From contig CAZXYF010000218.1 of assembly GCA_964644705.1 (NCBI GenBank), positions 1-5,159 on the forward strand: 5,159 nt of DNA. The letters are read 5' to 3'. This document shows, piece by piece, positions 1 through 5,159 of the stretch (within the stretch, counting starts at the first letter, position 1; each line of letters opens with the position of its first letter). The stretch is from CAZXYF01 sp964644705 (GTDB lineage Bacteria; Planctomycetota; Brocadiia; SM23-32). A program made the position numbers and the translations under genes. Below the pieces are notes generated by a model. That model was given only the letters and a program-made list of their open reading frames with translations. It was not told the origin of the DNA and did not search any database.

Positions 1-2
1 CC

Positions 3-188
3 CTTGAGGTTGCCGATGCCCAGGGAATTAACGTCAGCCGCGAGGACATCGAGGCTCTTTTTGCGGAGCTGGCCGAAAAGGCTGAGAGAATGGACGAGGG
101 CGAACTCGAAGATGCCGCCGGGGGTAGCTTCGCGCACGCAGGAGAATGTGTGGCTTTCCAGACTGAGTATTTGGTAGAATCAGAGTAA
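3..188 (+). CDS. Nif11-leader lanthipeptide precursor, 3' end (5' truncated by window edge)
   Basis: The reading frame is open from base 3 to a TAA at 186-188 and gives 61 residues; the start lies outside the window. Residues 1-41 are the C-terminal part of a Nif11-type leader: an acidic amphipathic helix, then ELEDAAGG, the double-glycine cleavage site of C39-type transporter proteases. They align without gaps to residues 37-77 of the complete precursor at 1311-1604, so about 36 leader residues are probably missing upstream. After GG comes a 20-residue core, SFAHAGECVAFQTEYLVESE, with one Cys (core position 8) and three possible dehydration sites (Ser1, Thr13, Ser19). The core is acidic. It is probably a substrate of the LanM encoded downstream: Ser1 or Thr13 could be dehydrated and joined to Cys8. 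The leader type and GG site are seen; the modification and ring are inferred. Confidence 0.82.
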   Translation, partial: LEVADAQGINVSREDIEALFAELAEKAERMDEGELEDAAGGSFAHAGECVAFQTEYLVESE

Positions 189-193
189 CTTGA

Positions 194-358
194 CACACCC
201 AGGGGATTGACGCCAGCTGCGAGGACATTGAGGCTCTCCACGAAGAGCTGACCGAACAGGCCGAAGACATGGACGAAGAGGAACTTCAAGAGATCGCCGG
301 GGGTGAAGTGTCGCGCGCGGGAGATTGCGCGCTCAATTCACAGGTGCCATTTCTTTAA
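194..358 (+). pseudogene. 5'-truncated duplicate of the Nif11-leader precursor (orphan leader end plus core)
   Basis: The frame 194-358 ends with TAA and encodes a second leader end plus core. Bases 197-304 match bases 18-125 of the preceding gene at about 75% (hand count, 81 of 108), without gaps: QGI(D/N), CEDIEAL/REDIEAL, MDEEELQEIAGG/MDEGELEDAAGG. The core after GG is EVSRAGDCALNSQVPFL (17 residues), with Cys at core position 8 as in the other precursors and Ser at 3 and 12. An in-frame TGA at 191-193 stands directly before the homology, and no ATG, GTG or TTG lies in frame before the ATG at 269, which is deep in the leader. The first half of the leader is therefore gone and no normal product is expected. 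It begins only a few bases after the stop of the preceding gene, as a tandem duplication with a deletion between copies would leave it. The core itself looks undamaged. Calling it a pseudogene is an inference from the missing start. Confidence 0.7.
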
Positions 359-433
359 TACTGTTGACTTACGGCACGTTCCACCGCCCCCACCCCGTGC
401 GCAGGCTTTTCAATTGCTCGTACTCTTACATCT

Positions 434-438
434 GGAGG
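434..438 (+). promoter_or_regulatory. Ribosome binding site for the tandem-Nif11 gene
   Basis: GGAGG lies 7 bases before the ATG at 446 and fixes that start. The 16 bases 433-448 match 1298-1313, upstream of the next precursor, at 13 positions (TGGAGGAT, then 5 bases, then ATG). This suggests a shared translation-start region for the two peptide genes. Confidence 0.75.
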
Positions 439-445
439 ATTTCTG

Positions 446-1141
446 ATGTGCGTTCAAGTAGCAACTTTTTTTGAGCAGGTCCGGAACAACCCCCAACTGC
501 ACGAAGAGCTTCTACGGGCTGAGACCGAAGAAGATGTCCAAACAATCATCCAGGAAACTGGAGTGGAAACCACGGTTGAGGAAATACAGGAAGCCTGCAC
601 CATAATGGCATGCACAGCGGCTCACAAACTGACAACCGTGGACGAATCCTGGTTTACAAACAACGATATTGATCCAGATGTGAAGGCGTTTCTGAGGGAG
701 GTATGGAGACATGAGCAATATGCGAAAGAGTTTGTCCAGGTGAATTCCATCGAACGCTTGAGCCAACTGATCGATAAAACAGACCTCTCCGTTCCTGCCG
801 AGGACGTTATCCGGGCAATGCAGCTGTATGCCATCGAAAACAAAGACAGGCCCGACAATCTGGAACTCAGCGATGAAGATCTTGAAAACGTTACGGGAGG
901 TGGATTGTCCTTCGAGCGGGTGGTGGATTTGGGAAGCAGAGGCACTGGTGGCTTAATTGGGGGGGCTGTTGGTTTGGGCAAGGGAATCGCCAGCGGTGTG
1001 GTAAAGACCTTTCATACGGGTGACCCCGACGATATCTTATCAAAGGGAGCCGACGGTTTTACTGACGGCGCGAAAAAGGGAGAGATTGTCGCGCGGGGCA
1101 TAGCGGGCAGGGTTGTTTACCGCCTGAAACACCCCTTCTAA
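446..1141 (+). CDS. Tandem Nif11-leader peptide with cysteine-free glycine-zipper C-terminus
   Basis: 231 residues; the ATG start is supported by GGAGG 7 bases upstream. Two Nif11-like helical domains follow each other at about residues 8-50 and 82-124. They align without gaps at an offset of 74 residues (FFEQV/FLREV, EED/IER, IIQETGV/LIDKTDL, VEEI/AEDV). The second runs into LELSDEDLENVTGG at about 139-152, a typical double-glycine processing site. The presumed core (153-231, about 79 residues) has no Cys; the only Cys are at 2, 51 and 56 in the leader part. The core holds a regular glycine zipper at Gly168, 172, 176, 180 and 184 in an otherwise hydrophobic stretch, then a second small-residue series (Gly204, 208, 212, Ala216, Ala220) and a basic tail ending in RVVYRLKHPF. 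Without core Cys it cannot carry a lanthionine. It may be dehydrated only, exported unmodified as a membrane-active, bacteriocin-like peptide, or act as an immunity or accessory factor. The domain reading is firm; the function is open. Confidence 0.8.
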   Translation: MCVQVATFFEQVRNNPQLHEELLRAETEEDVQTIIQETGVETTVEEIQEACTIMACTAAHKLTTVDESWFTNNDIDPDVKAFLREVWRHEQYAKEFVQVNSIERLSQLIDKTDLSVPAEDVIRAMQLYAIENKDRPDNLELSDEDLENVTGGGLSFERVVDLGSRGTGGLIGGAVGLGKGIASGVVKTFHTGDPDDILSKGADGFTDGAKKGEIVARGIAGRVVYRLKHPF

Positions 1142-1230
1142 GCGGGTCGAACTGAAAACTTTTCGGCTTTAACATCGGTTTTGTGTCGATTAGCTGTATT
1201 CTGAGTCCCAACTGGACGACTTCATAACAC

Positions 1231-1258
1231 TCCAAGATGCAGTGCTCTGAACCTTGGA
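1231..1258 (+). other. Possible stem-loop in the gap before the 97-residue precursor gene
   Basis: The arms 1231-1242 (TCCAAGATGCAG) and 1247-1258 (CTGAACCTTGGA) pair at 10 of 12 positions around a TGCT loop. It stands 52 bases before the ATG at 1311, in the 169-base gap after the tandem-Nif11 gene. No T-run follows, so it is not a standard intrinsic terminator. It could be an RNA-processing or stability element in the leader of the downstream transcript, or chance. Confidence 0.35.
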
Positions 1259-1298
1259 CCTCAGGCGCGGTGCACGGAATCTTGGGTAAAGGTCTCAT

Positions 1299-1303
1299 GG
1301 AGG
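1299..1303 (+). promoter_or_regulatory. Ribosome binding site for the 97-residue precursor
   Basis: GGAGG lies 7 bases before the ATG at 1311, the same spacing and flanking bases as at 434-438. This is a strong site, as expected for a peptide needed in excess over its modifying enzyme. Confidence 0.75.
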
Positions 1304-1310
1304 ATGTGTC

Positions 1311-1604
1311 ATGTCAGTAGAAGAAGCCAGAAAATTGCATGAGCTGATCGCTGAAGATGAAGAGTTGCAGGCGAAGTTCAAGGGGCTGGAAACGCGGTCT
1401 GAAGTGATCGAGCAAGCGCTGAAAATTGCTCATGCGGCGGATCTCCAGCTGACTTCTGAAGATATGGAAAACGTGCTGGATACGCCCGAACAGGAGGCAG
1501 AGGGGGTTGATGATAATGAACTGGAAAAAGTGGCCGGTGGTGATTCCTCGCGCTGGCGAATTTGTCTTCGTTATCCCGTTGAAAGCGCTAAAAGGAGAGG
1601 CTGA
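1311..1604 (+). CDS. lanA: Class II lanthipeptide precursor with Nif11-type leader
   Basis: 97 residues; the ATG start is set by GGAGG at 1299-1303. Residues 1-77 are the leader: a Nif11-like helical, acidic region (KLHELIAEDEELQAKF at 8-23, an SEVIEQALKIAHAADLQLTS helix-turn segment at 30-49) ending in DDNELEKVAGG (67-77), the double-glycine cleavage site. The core is residues 78-97, DSSRWRICLRYPVESAKRRG: strongly cationic, one Cys (85, core position 8), and three serines (79, 80, 92). The most likely product is a single lanthionine between Ser79 or Ser80 and Cys85, with the remaining serine(s) possibly left as dehydroalanine; ring direction and choice of Ser are inferred. The gene sits 68 bases upstream of lanM on the same strand, so it is the best candidate for the cognate substrate. 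Its stop codon lies in the loop of a small hairpin (1590-1612) that may limit read-through into lanM. The precursor call is secure from leader, GG site and context; bioactivity is unknown. Confidence 0.9.
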   Translation: MSVEEARKLHELIAEDEELQAKFKGLETRSEVIEQALKIAHAADLQLTSEDMENVLDTPEQEAEGVDDNELEKVAGGDSSRWRICLRYPVESAKRRG

Positions 1605-1612
1605 CTCCTTTT
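1590..1612 (+). terminator. Stem-loop at the end of the precursor gene, possible attenuator before lanM
   Basis: AAAAGGAG (1590-1597) and CTCCTTTT (1605-1612) form a perfect 8-base inverted repeat around a 7-base loop that contains the TGA stop (1602-1604). The right arm ends in four T but no longer T-run follows, and the stem is half A-T, so at best it is a weak terminator. Leaky terminators between the precursor gene and the synthetase gene are common in lantibiotic operons and keep peptide transcript above enzyme transcript. Applying that here is an inference. Confidence 0.4.
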
Positions 1613-1630
1613 GTCTGGAGTAAGTCGCAT

Positions 1631-1656
1631 TGCATCGGCCGTGTGCCGAGCTTGCA
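1631..1656 (+). other. Second small hairpin in the precursor-lanM gap
   Basis: TCGGC (1635-1639) pairs with GCCGA (1645-1649) around a 5-base loop. TGCA at 1631-1634 can add four pairs with TGCA at 1653-1656 across a 3-base bulge. The GTG at 1643, a possible alternative lanM start, lies at the loop and would be masked. The hairpin ends just before the GAGGG ribosome site of lanM. It is short and could be chance. Confidence 0.3.
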
Positions 1657-1659
1657 TGT

Positions 1660-1664
1660 GAGGG
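1660..1664 (+). promoter_or_regulatory. Ribosome binding site that decides the lanM start
   Basis: GAGGG ends 8 bases before the ATG at 1673. The longer alternative from the GTG at 1643 has no purine-rich site at the right distance (the nearest, CTGGAG, ends 23 bases away), so the ATG is preferred. The site is weaker than the GGAGG of the two peptide genes. Confidence 0.6.
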
Positions 1665-1672
1665 TAAGAGCG

Positions 1673-4600
1673 ATGACATGGAAGATTTCAGAAACTGGTG
1701 AGTTGCGGAGAGTTTTTCGGAACTCCCTGTTTCTCCGAGAACGACTCGACGAAACCTCCGGCACCGAAAGGACCTCCGAGCAACAGCTGGAGGACTGGTT
1801 GGCTGACTGGCGGGAAGCTCTGGGCGGGGAAGACCGGTTTTTGGAGCGGTGTTTTGAATGGGACGGGTTGGATCGTGAAACGGTCAGGGAAAAACTGCTT
1901 CATCTGCCCGTGGCGAATCGCAAAGTCAAACAACTGGCACGGCGGGCGGCGGAGCTGCTGGATGTCTGCGACGCCTCACCATCTCATCCTCTGCCGGACC
2001 TGCCGGAGACGCTCCTCGACAGCGATGCCCCATTGCCCTTCGAAGACGCCTACCTGCCTTTTGTTCAGCTGGCATTTGCCGAGATTCTGCCGGCCCTCTC
2101 CGACAACATTTCTCCAACCGCGCGAGGCAAACTCTGCCGCAATCTTCTTCGGCAATATGCCGACATCGGAAAACAGACTCTCTATGAACACTTCAGTGAC
2201 CGGCGCACGGCCGGCCAGAATTTCCTGCTTGCGCTGAAAGCCCCCTCCGAGTCTCCATCCACCGACATTTACGAACAGTTCGTTGAAGATTTGCTCGACG
2301 GCCAGTGGCGAGAACTTTTCACATCGTATCCGGTTCTGGCCCGTCTTATGGTCGAAGAAACGGATCGGTGGCAGACAAATACCCGACGGTTTGTGGAAAG
2401 ACTGCGAGCGGACCGGGAGGATATCGAAAAACGTTTCTTTGGCGGAGAGCGTATGCATGAGGTCACCGATCTGCAGGTGGGCTGCTCCGACCCGCACTTC
2501 GCCGGGCAGAGCGTCATCATTCTCCATTTCGGGGAAGATCGAAAATTGGTCTACAAACCGAAACCGGTCGATATTGAAGCCACCTTCAGCCAGTTCCTTC
2601 AGTGGTGCAACGATAACTTACCCCTCGGACTTTACGCCCACACGGTTCTGCCACGTGAGGATTACGGATGGGTCGAGTTCATCGACTACCAGGAATGCCG
2701 GGATCAGCAAGAAGTTGAGGACTACTATTACCGTTCAGGAGAACTCCTCGCCCTGGCCCACGGCCTCGGCTGCACCGACCTGCACCAGGAAAACATCGTA
2801 GCTCACGGTTCCCAGCCGGTCATAATCGACTACGAATCGCTGTTACACGGTCAGAATCACTGGATCGATGAACTATACAGCCCCGTCGCGGGCGGCACAG
2901 AGGAACAGTTCCAACATTCGGTGCTTCGTTGCGTGTTCCTCCCGGTGTGGCGTGAGCACCAAGGAGAACGAATCGAAATCGGGGGGTTGAGCGCGCAACA
3001 GAACCCCACAAGCACACTCGTGAAAGGTTTCAAAGCACCCAACACCGATGACATGCATTACGGGAAAACAGAGGCCAACAAAACGCAAGCACAAAATGGT
3101 GTTCTTCTGGATTCAGAGCATCAGCCCGTTACAAAATATAGAGACCAGCTCATCGATGGTTTTCAGACAGGATATGAATTTCTGCTGGATCACCGAGCCC
3201 ACATTGAATCAGAATGGCTGCCGACCTTCGCAGGGCAAACGCTCCGTTTTATCTTCCGTAACACCTCCACCTACTTTCAGCTCCGCAAACAGCTTCTGTC
3301 CCCGTCGTGTTTGCGGAATGGTGTCGATTTTGCAATCCAACTCGAATCGGTCCGTCGGCCGTCACTGAAACCCGCATCGAAACCCGACACATGGGCGCTC
3401 CATCACGCCGAAAAAAGACAGATGCGCAATCTGGACATCCCCTATTTTGGCGTACTCAGTGACGACGTCAGATTGTCCGTGGGAGTGGAGCGACCGATCG
3501 AGGGGTTTCTCATTCAATCGGGGATAGACTATGCCCGTGACATTCTGGACGATCTTTCCCACGAGGAATGCGACTTTCAGGTTCAACTCATCAATGGAGT
3601 GCTGGAAACTGCCCCCGGTAAACCAATGCTTCCCGATTACGAGCATCAGACGCTCGACGATGTCGGCGACCACAACGATATCGATTCCACGGAGGAGGCG
3701 CATCGACTCGTTACAAAAATACTTGACCAGGCCATTGAACAGCCGGACGGTGGTTTCACCTGGATGGACCTCCAGACGGATATGGCCAGAGATATTAGTC
3801 ATTTTGCGCCGCTCCAGGACGATTTATACGGCGGCAAAACGGGCGTCGCGTTTTTCCTCGCGGCCCAGGATTATCTCGACGACGATGAGCCCAACAGGGA
3901 AATCGTCGATGCAATTTCGGCGTCGTTACGCCGTAAAATTACGGATAATCTCGAAGGTTCGGGTGCCTCGCCACTTTTCGACAGCCCGGGAGGCTACGAC
4001 GGCCTCGGCAGTTACATCTATTTCTTCAACCATCTGAGCCGTTTCTACGATGATCCCGCCCCGCGGGAACTCGCACTCCAGATAGCCGAAAACATTCAGG
4101 AATCGAACCTTCAGCGCGATGACGTGTATGATCTAACAGCCGGGACAGCGGGGCTTCTGCAGACTCTGCTATCACTGTATGCAAGCACCGGCGAACCGGT
4201 CGTTATAGAAAAAGCACGCTGGTGCGGGGAGTATCTTCTCGAGAATCAGGAGCCCGTATCGGGAAACGGCGCGGCATGGGATACCATCGGGGAATTTCCC
4301 GTCACCGGGATGGCCCATGGTGCCGCGGGGATCCTCATGGCACTGCATCGACTGTTTGAGGCCACCGGTGAGGAACGGTTCCTGGAGGCAGTTGAGAAGG
4401 CTCTCGCCTTCGAACGCTCCGTCTTCCAGGAGAAAGATGGCAACTGGCCGGATTTTCGCACCTACAATCCCTACAAAGACGACCCCGAAGAAACACCCTA
4501 CATGGTCACGTGGTGCGCGGGAGCGCCCGGAATTGTGCTGAGTCGACTCAAGTTATGGGGAAAACTGGACGATCCAGAGTTGAAGGGAGAAATACTGTCA

Positions 4601-4915
4601 GGATTGCGCACCCTCCAGACAAAGGGCCCGAAATGGTCGTACGATCACCTGTGCTGCGGGGATGTGGGTCGCTATGAAATCGTCCGTCAGGCCCATGCAA
4701 AGCCGGCCATCGCGCCTCATATCGACATCAGCCCGTCACAGCTTACCGCCCTCCTGCACAACCTGACCACTAAGGCCCAGGAACGTGGTCACTACCGGCT
4801 GGTGGGAAAAGATATGGAACCCAAAGGCTTGATGAGTGGCTTAGCCGGCATCGGTTACACGCTGCTCCGCTGGCAGAACCCCGACCAACTCCCCGACGTG
4901 TTGACCCTGGAATAA
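1673..4915 (+). CDS. lanM: LanM class II lanthipeptide synthetase (dehydratase plus LanC-type cyclase, CCG type)
   Basis: 1080 residues from the ATG at 1673 (1090 from the GTG at 1643, which lacks a ribosome site). This cytosolic two-domain enzyme phosphorylates core Ser/Thr with ATP, eliminates the phosphate to give dehydro residues, then adds Cys thiols to form (methyl)lanthionine. The N-terminal dehydratase (DUF4135 type, lipid-kinase-like fold) shows VYKPKP at 293-298 (Lys295, nucleotide-binding), TDLHQEN with Asp369, His371 and Asn374, and IDYES with Asp386 and Glu388. LRFIFRNT has Arg525 and Thr531, whose spacing fits the phosphate-elimination pair known in CylM. The cyclase domain runs from about 700: LYGGKTG at 718-724, GGYDGLG at 773, MAHGAAG with His882 (catalytic His), WCAGAPG with Cys948, LCCGDVG with Cys994 and Cys995, and GLMSGLAGIGYTLLRW at 1052-1067. 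The zinc ligands are thus Cys948, Cys994 and Cys995, not Cys-Cys-His as in NisC. This is the CCG class, which includes the substrate-tolerant ProcM. All catalytic residues are present and the length is normal for LanM. Its substrates should be the Nif11-leader peptides upstream. Confidence 0.96.
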   Translation: MTWKISETGELRRVFRNSLFLRERLDETSGTERTSEQQLEDWLADWREALGGEDRFLERCFEWDGLDRETVREKLLHLPVANRKVKQLARRAAELLDVCDASPSHPLPDLPETLLDSDAPLPFEDAYLPFVQLAFAEILPALSDNISPTARGKLCRNLLRQYADIGKQTLYEHFSDRRTAGQNFLLALKAPSESPSTDIYEQFVEDLLDGQWRELFTSYPVLARLMVEETDRWQTNTRRFVERLRADREDIEKRFFGGERMHEVTDLQVGCSDPHFAGQSVIILHFGEDRKLVYKPKPVDIEATFSQFLQWCNDNLPLGLYAHTVLPREDYGWVEFIDYQECRDQQEVEDYYYRSGELLALAHGLGCTDLHQENIVAHGSQPVIIDYESLLHGQNHWIDELYSPVAGGTEEQFQHSVLRCVFLPVWREHQGERIEIGGLSAQQNPTSTLVKGFKAPNTDDMHYGKTEANKTQAQNGVLLDSEHQPVTKYRDQLIDGFQTGYEFLLDHRAHIESEWLPTFAGQTLRFIFRNTSTYFQLRKQLLSPSCLRNGVDFAIQLESVRRPSLKPASKPDTWALHHAEKRQMRNLDIPYFGVLSDDVRLSVGVERPIEGFLIQSGIDYARDILDDLSHEECDFQVQLINGVLETAPGKPMLPDYEHQTLDDVGDHNDIDSTEEAHRLVTKILDQAIEQPDGGFTWMDLQTDMARDISHFAPLQDDLYGGKTGVAFFLAAQDYLDDDEPNREIVDAISASLRRKITDNLEGSGASPLFDSPGGYDGLGSYIYFFNHLSRFYDDPAPRELALQIAENIQESNLQRDDVYDLTAGTAGLLQTLLSLYASTGEPVVIEKARWCGEYLLENQEPVSGNGAAWDTIGEFPVTGMAHGAAGILMALHRLFEATGEERFLEAVEKALAFERSVFQEKDGNWPDFRTYNPYKDDPEETPYMVTWCAGAPGIVLSRLKLWGKLDDPELKGEILSGLRTLQTKGPKWSYDHLCCGDVGRYEIVRQAHAKPAIAPHIDISPSQLTALLHNLTTKAQERGHYRLVGKDMEPKGLMSGLAGIGYTLLRWQNPDQLPDVLTLE

Positions 4916-5061
4916 GTATCATTGAGTTAGGCGGTCATCCCCATCACCCTTCACCGCGCGATATCCCTGAATCGGGACTGAGCGGTCGGAAGTTAATGCC
5001 TTCAGCTTTTGTACTCTATCTCAGCCCTGTCCAAAATAGCGTTTCGAGAAGCATGAATCTT

Positions 5062-5157
5062 TGTCTTTATCATCGTCTTTACCATAATCTGCCGTTGTTT
5101 TTGGCCGTCTTAGCATCGATAGAAAGGCAGACAAAGGCAAAGACGAAGGTAAAGATG
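5062..5157. repeat. Imperfect inverted repeat made of pyrimidine/purine hexamers
   Basis: The arms 5062-5093 and 5126-5157 pair at 24 of 32 positions (plus three G-T wobbles) around a 32-base spacer. The left arm reads as hexamers of the TCTTTG/TCTTTA kind; the right arm reads as the complementary kind (CAAAGG, CAAAGA, CGAAGG, TAAAGA). No reading frame with a start runs through it, and the window ends 2 bases later, so the repeat may continue. Intergenic repeats of this build may be dispersed in the genome or form a long RNA hairpin after lanM. The 244 bases 4916-5159 otherwise show no gene, and no clear terminator follows the lanM stop. Confidence 0.6.
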
Positions 5158-5159
5158 TT

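Noticed and set aside
190..220. TTGACA at 190-195 as a -35 box
   Set aside because: It lies within the junction of the two precursor copies and has no -10 element at the right spacing.
364..395. TTGACT at 364-369 as a -35 box for the tandem-Nif11 gene
   Set aside because: No -10-like sequence at 16-18 bases; the region after it is C-rich.
622..981. Minus-strand open frame of 119 codons
   Set aside because: Shadow of the tandem-Nif11 gene on the opposite strand; no ribosome site and no recognisable protein features.
1174..1202. TATTCT at 1197-1202 as a -10 box for the 97-residue precursor
   Set aside because: No acceptable -35 partner and an imperfect extended -10; too weak to call.
1643..1672. 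GTG at 1643 as the lanM start (10 extra residues)
   Set aside because: No ribosome site at a workable distance, and the codon lies at the loop of a small hairpin; the ATG at 1673 has GAGGG 8 bases upstream.
1698..2237. Plus-strand 179-codon frame overlapping the start of lanM
   Set aside because: Out-of-frame shadow with Trp/Arg/Cys-rich, low-order composition and no ribosome site.
1976..2527. Minus-strand open frame of 183 codons within lanM
   Set aside because: The plus-strand frame there encodes normal LanM dehydratase sequence; the opposite frame shows no domain or start signal.
4960..5010. Short inverted repeats after lanM (TCCC/GGGA, GAAG/CTTC) as terminators
   Set aside because: Stems of only four pairs without a T-run; within chance.

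Overview
The window is a class II lanthipeptide (RiPP) biosynthetic locus with every gene on the + strand. It holds a remnant array of precursor-peptide genes with Nif11-type (double-glycine) leaders, followed by one complete LanM synthetase. Base composition is moderately GC-rich and all three intact starts have Shine-Dalgarno sequences. The taxon cannot be fixed from this sequence. The long Nif11-type leaders and the CCG-type LanM cyclase domain are known from cyanobacteria and have also been seen in other bacterial phyla. The purine/pyrimidine hexamer repeat near the right edge shows that dispersed intergenic repeats may be present. No phylum is claimed.

Layout: (1) Bases 3-188 are the 3' end of a precursor gene that begins outside the window, with leader end ELEDAAGG and a 20-residue core. 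(2) Bases 194-358 are a second, 5'-truncated copy of the same gene type. It keeps the leader end and a different core but has no start codon and an in-frame stop just upstream. (3) Bases 446-1141 encode a 231-residue protein with two tandem Nif11-like domains, a GG site, and a cysteine-free, glycine-zipper C-terminal region. (4) Bases 1311-1604 encode a complete 97-residue precursor with a 20-residue, one-cysteine core. (5) Bases 1673-4915 encode LanM, with a kinase-like dehydratase followed by a LanC-type cyclase whose zinc site is of the Cys-Cys-Gly kind. (6) Bases 4916-5159 contain no gene; a 32-base-arm imperfect inverted repeat built of hexamers lies at the far end.

Inferred working: LanM binds the helical leader, phosphorylates and eliminates Ser/Thr in the core, then closes a thioether to the single core Cys. 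A C39-type transporter/protease would then cut after GG. No such transporter, protease, regulator or immunity gene lies in the window, so these must be further out or elsewhere. All three short cores place their only Cys at position 8, which argues that one enzyme shapes one ring in a set of diverging peptides. The glycine-zipper protein shares the leader type but cannot form a lanthionine, and is the oddest gene here.
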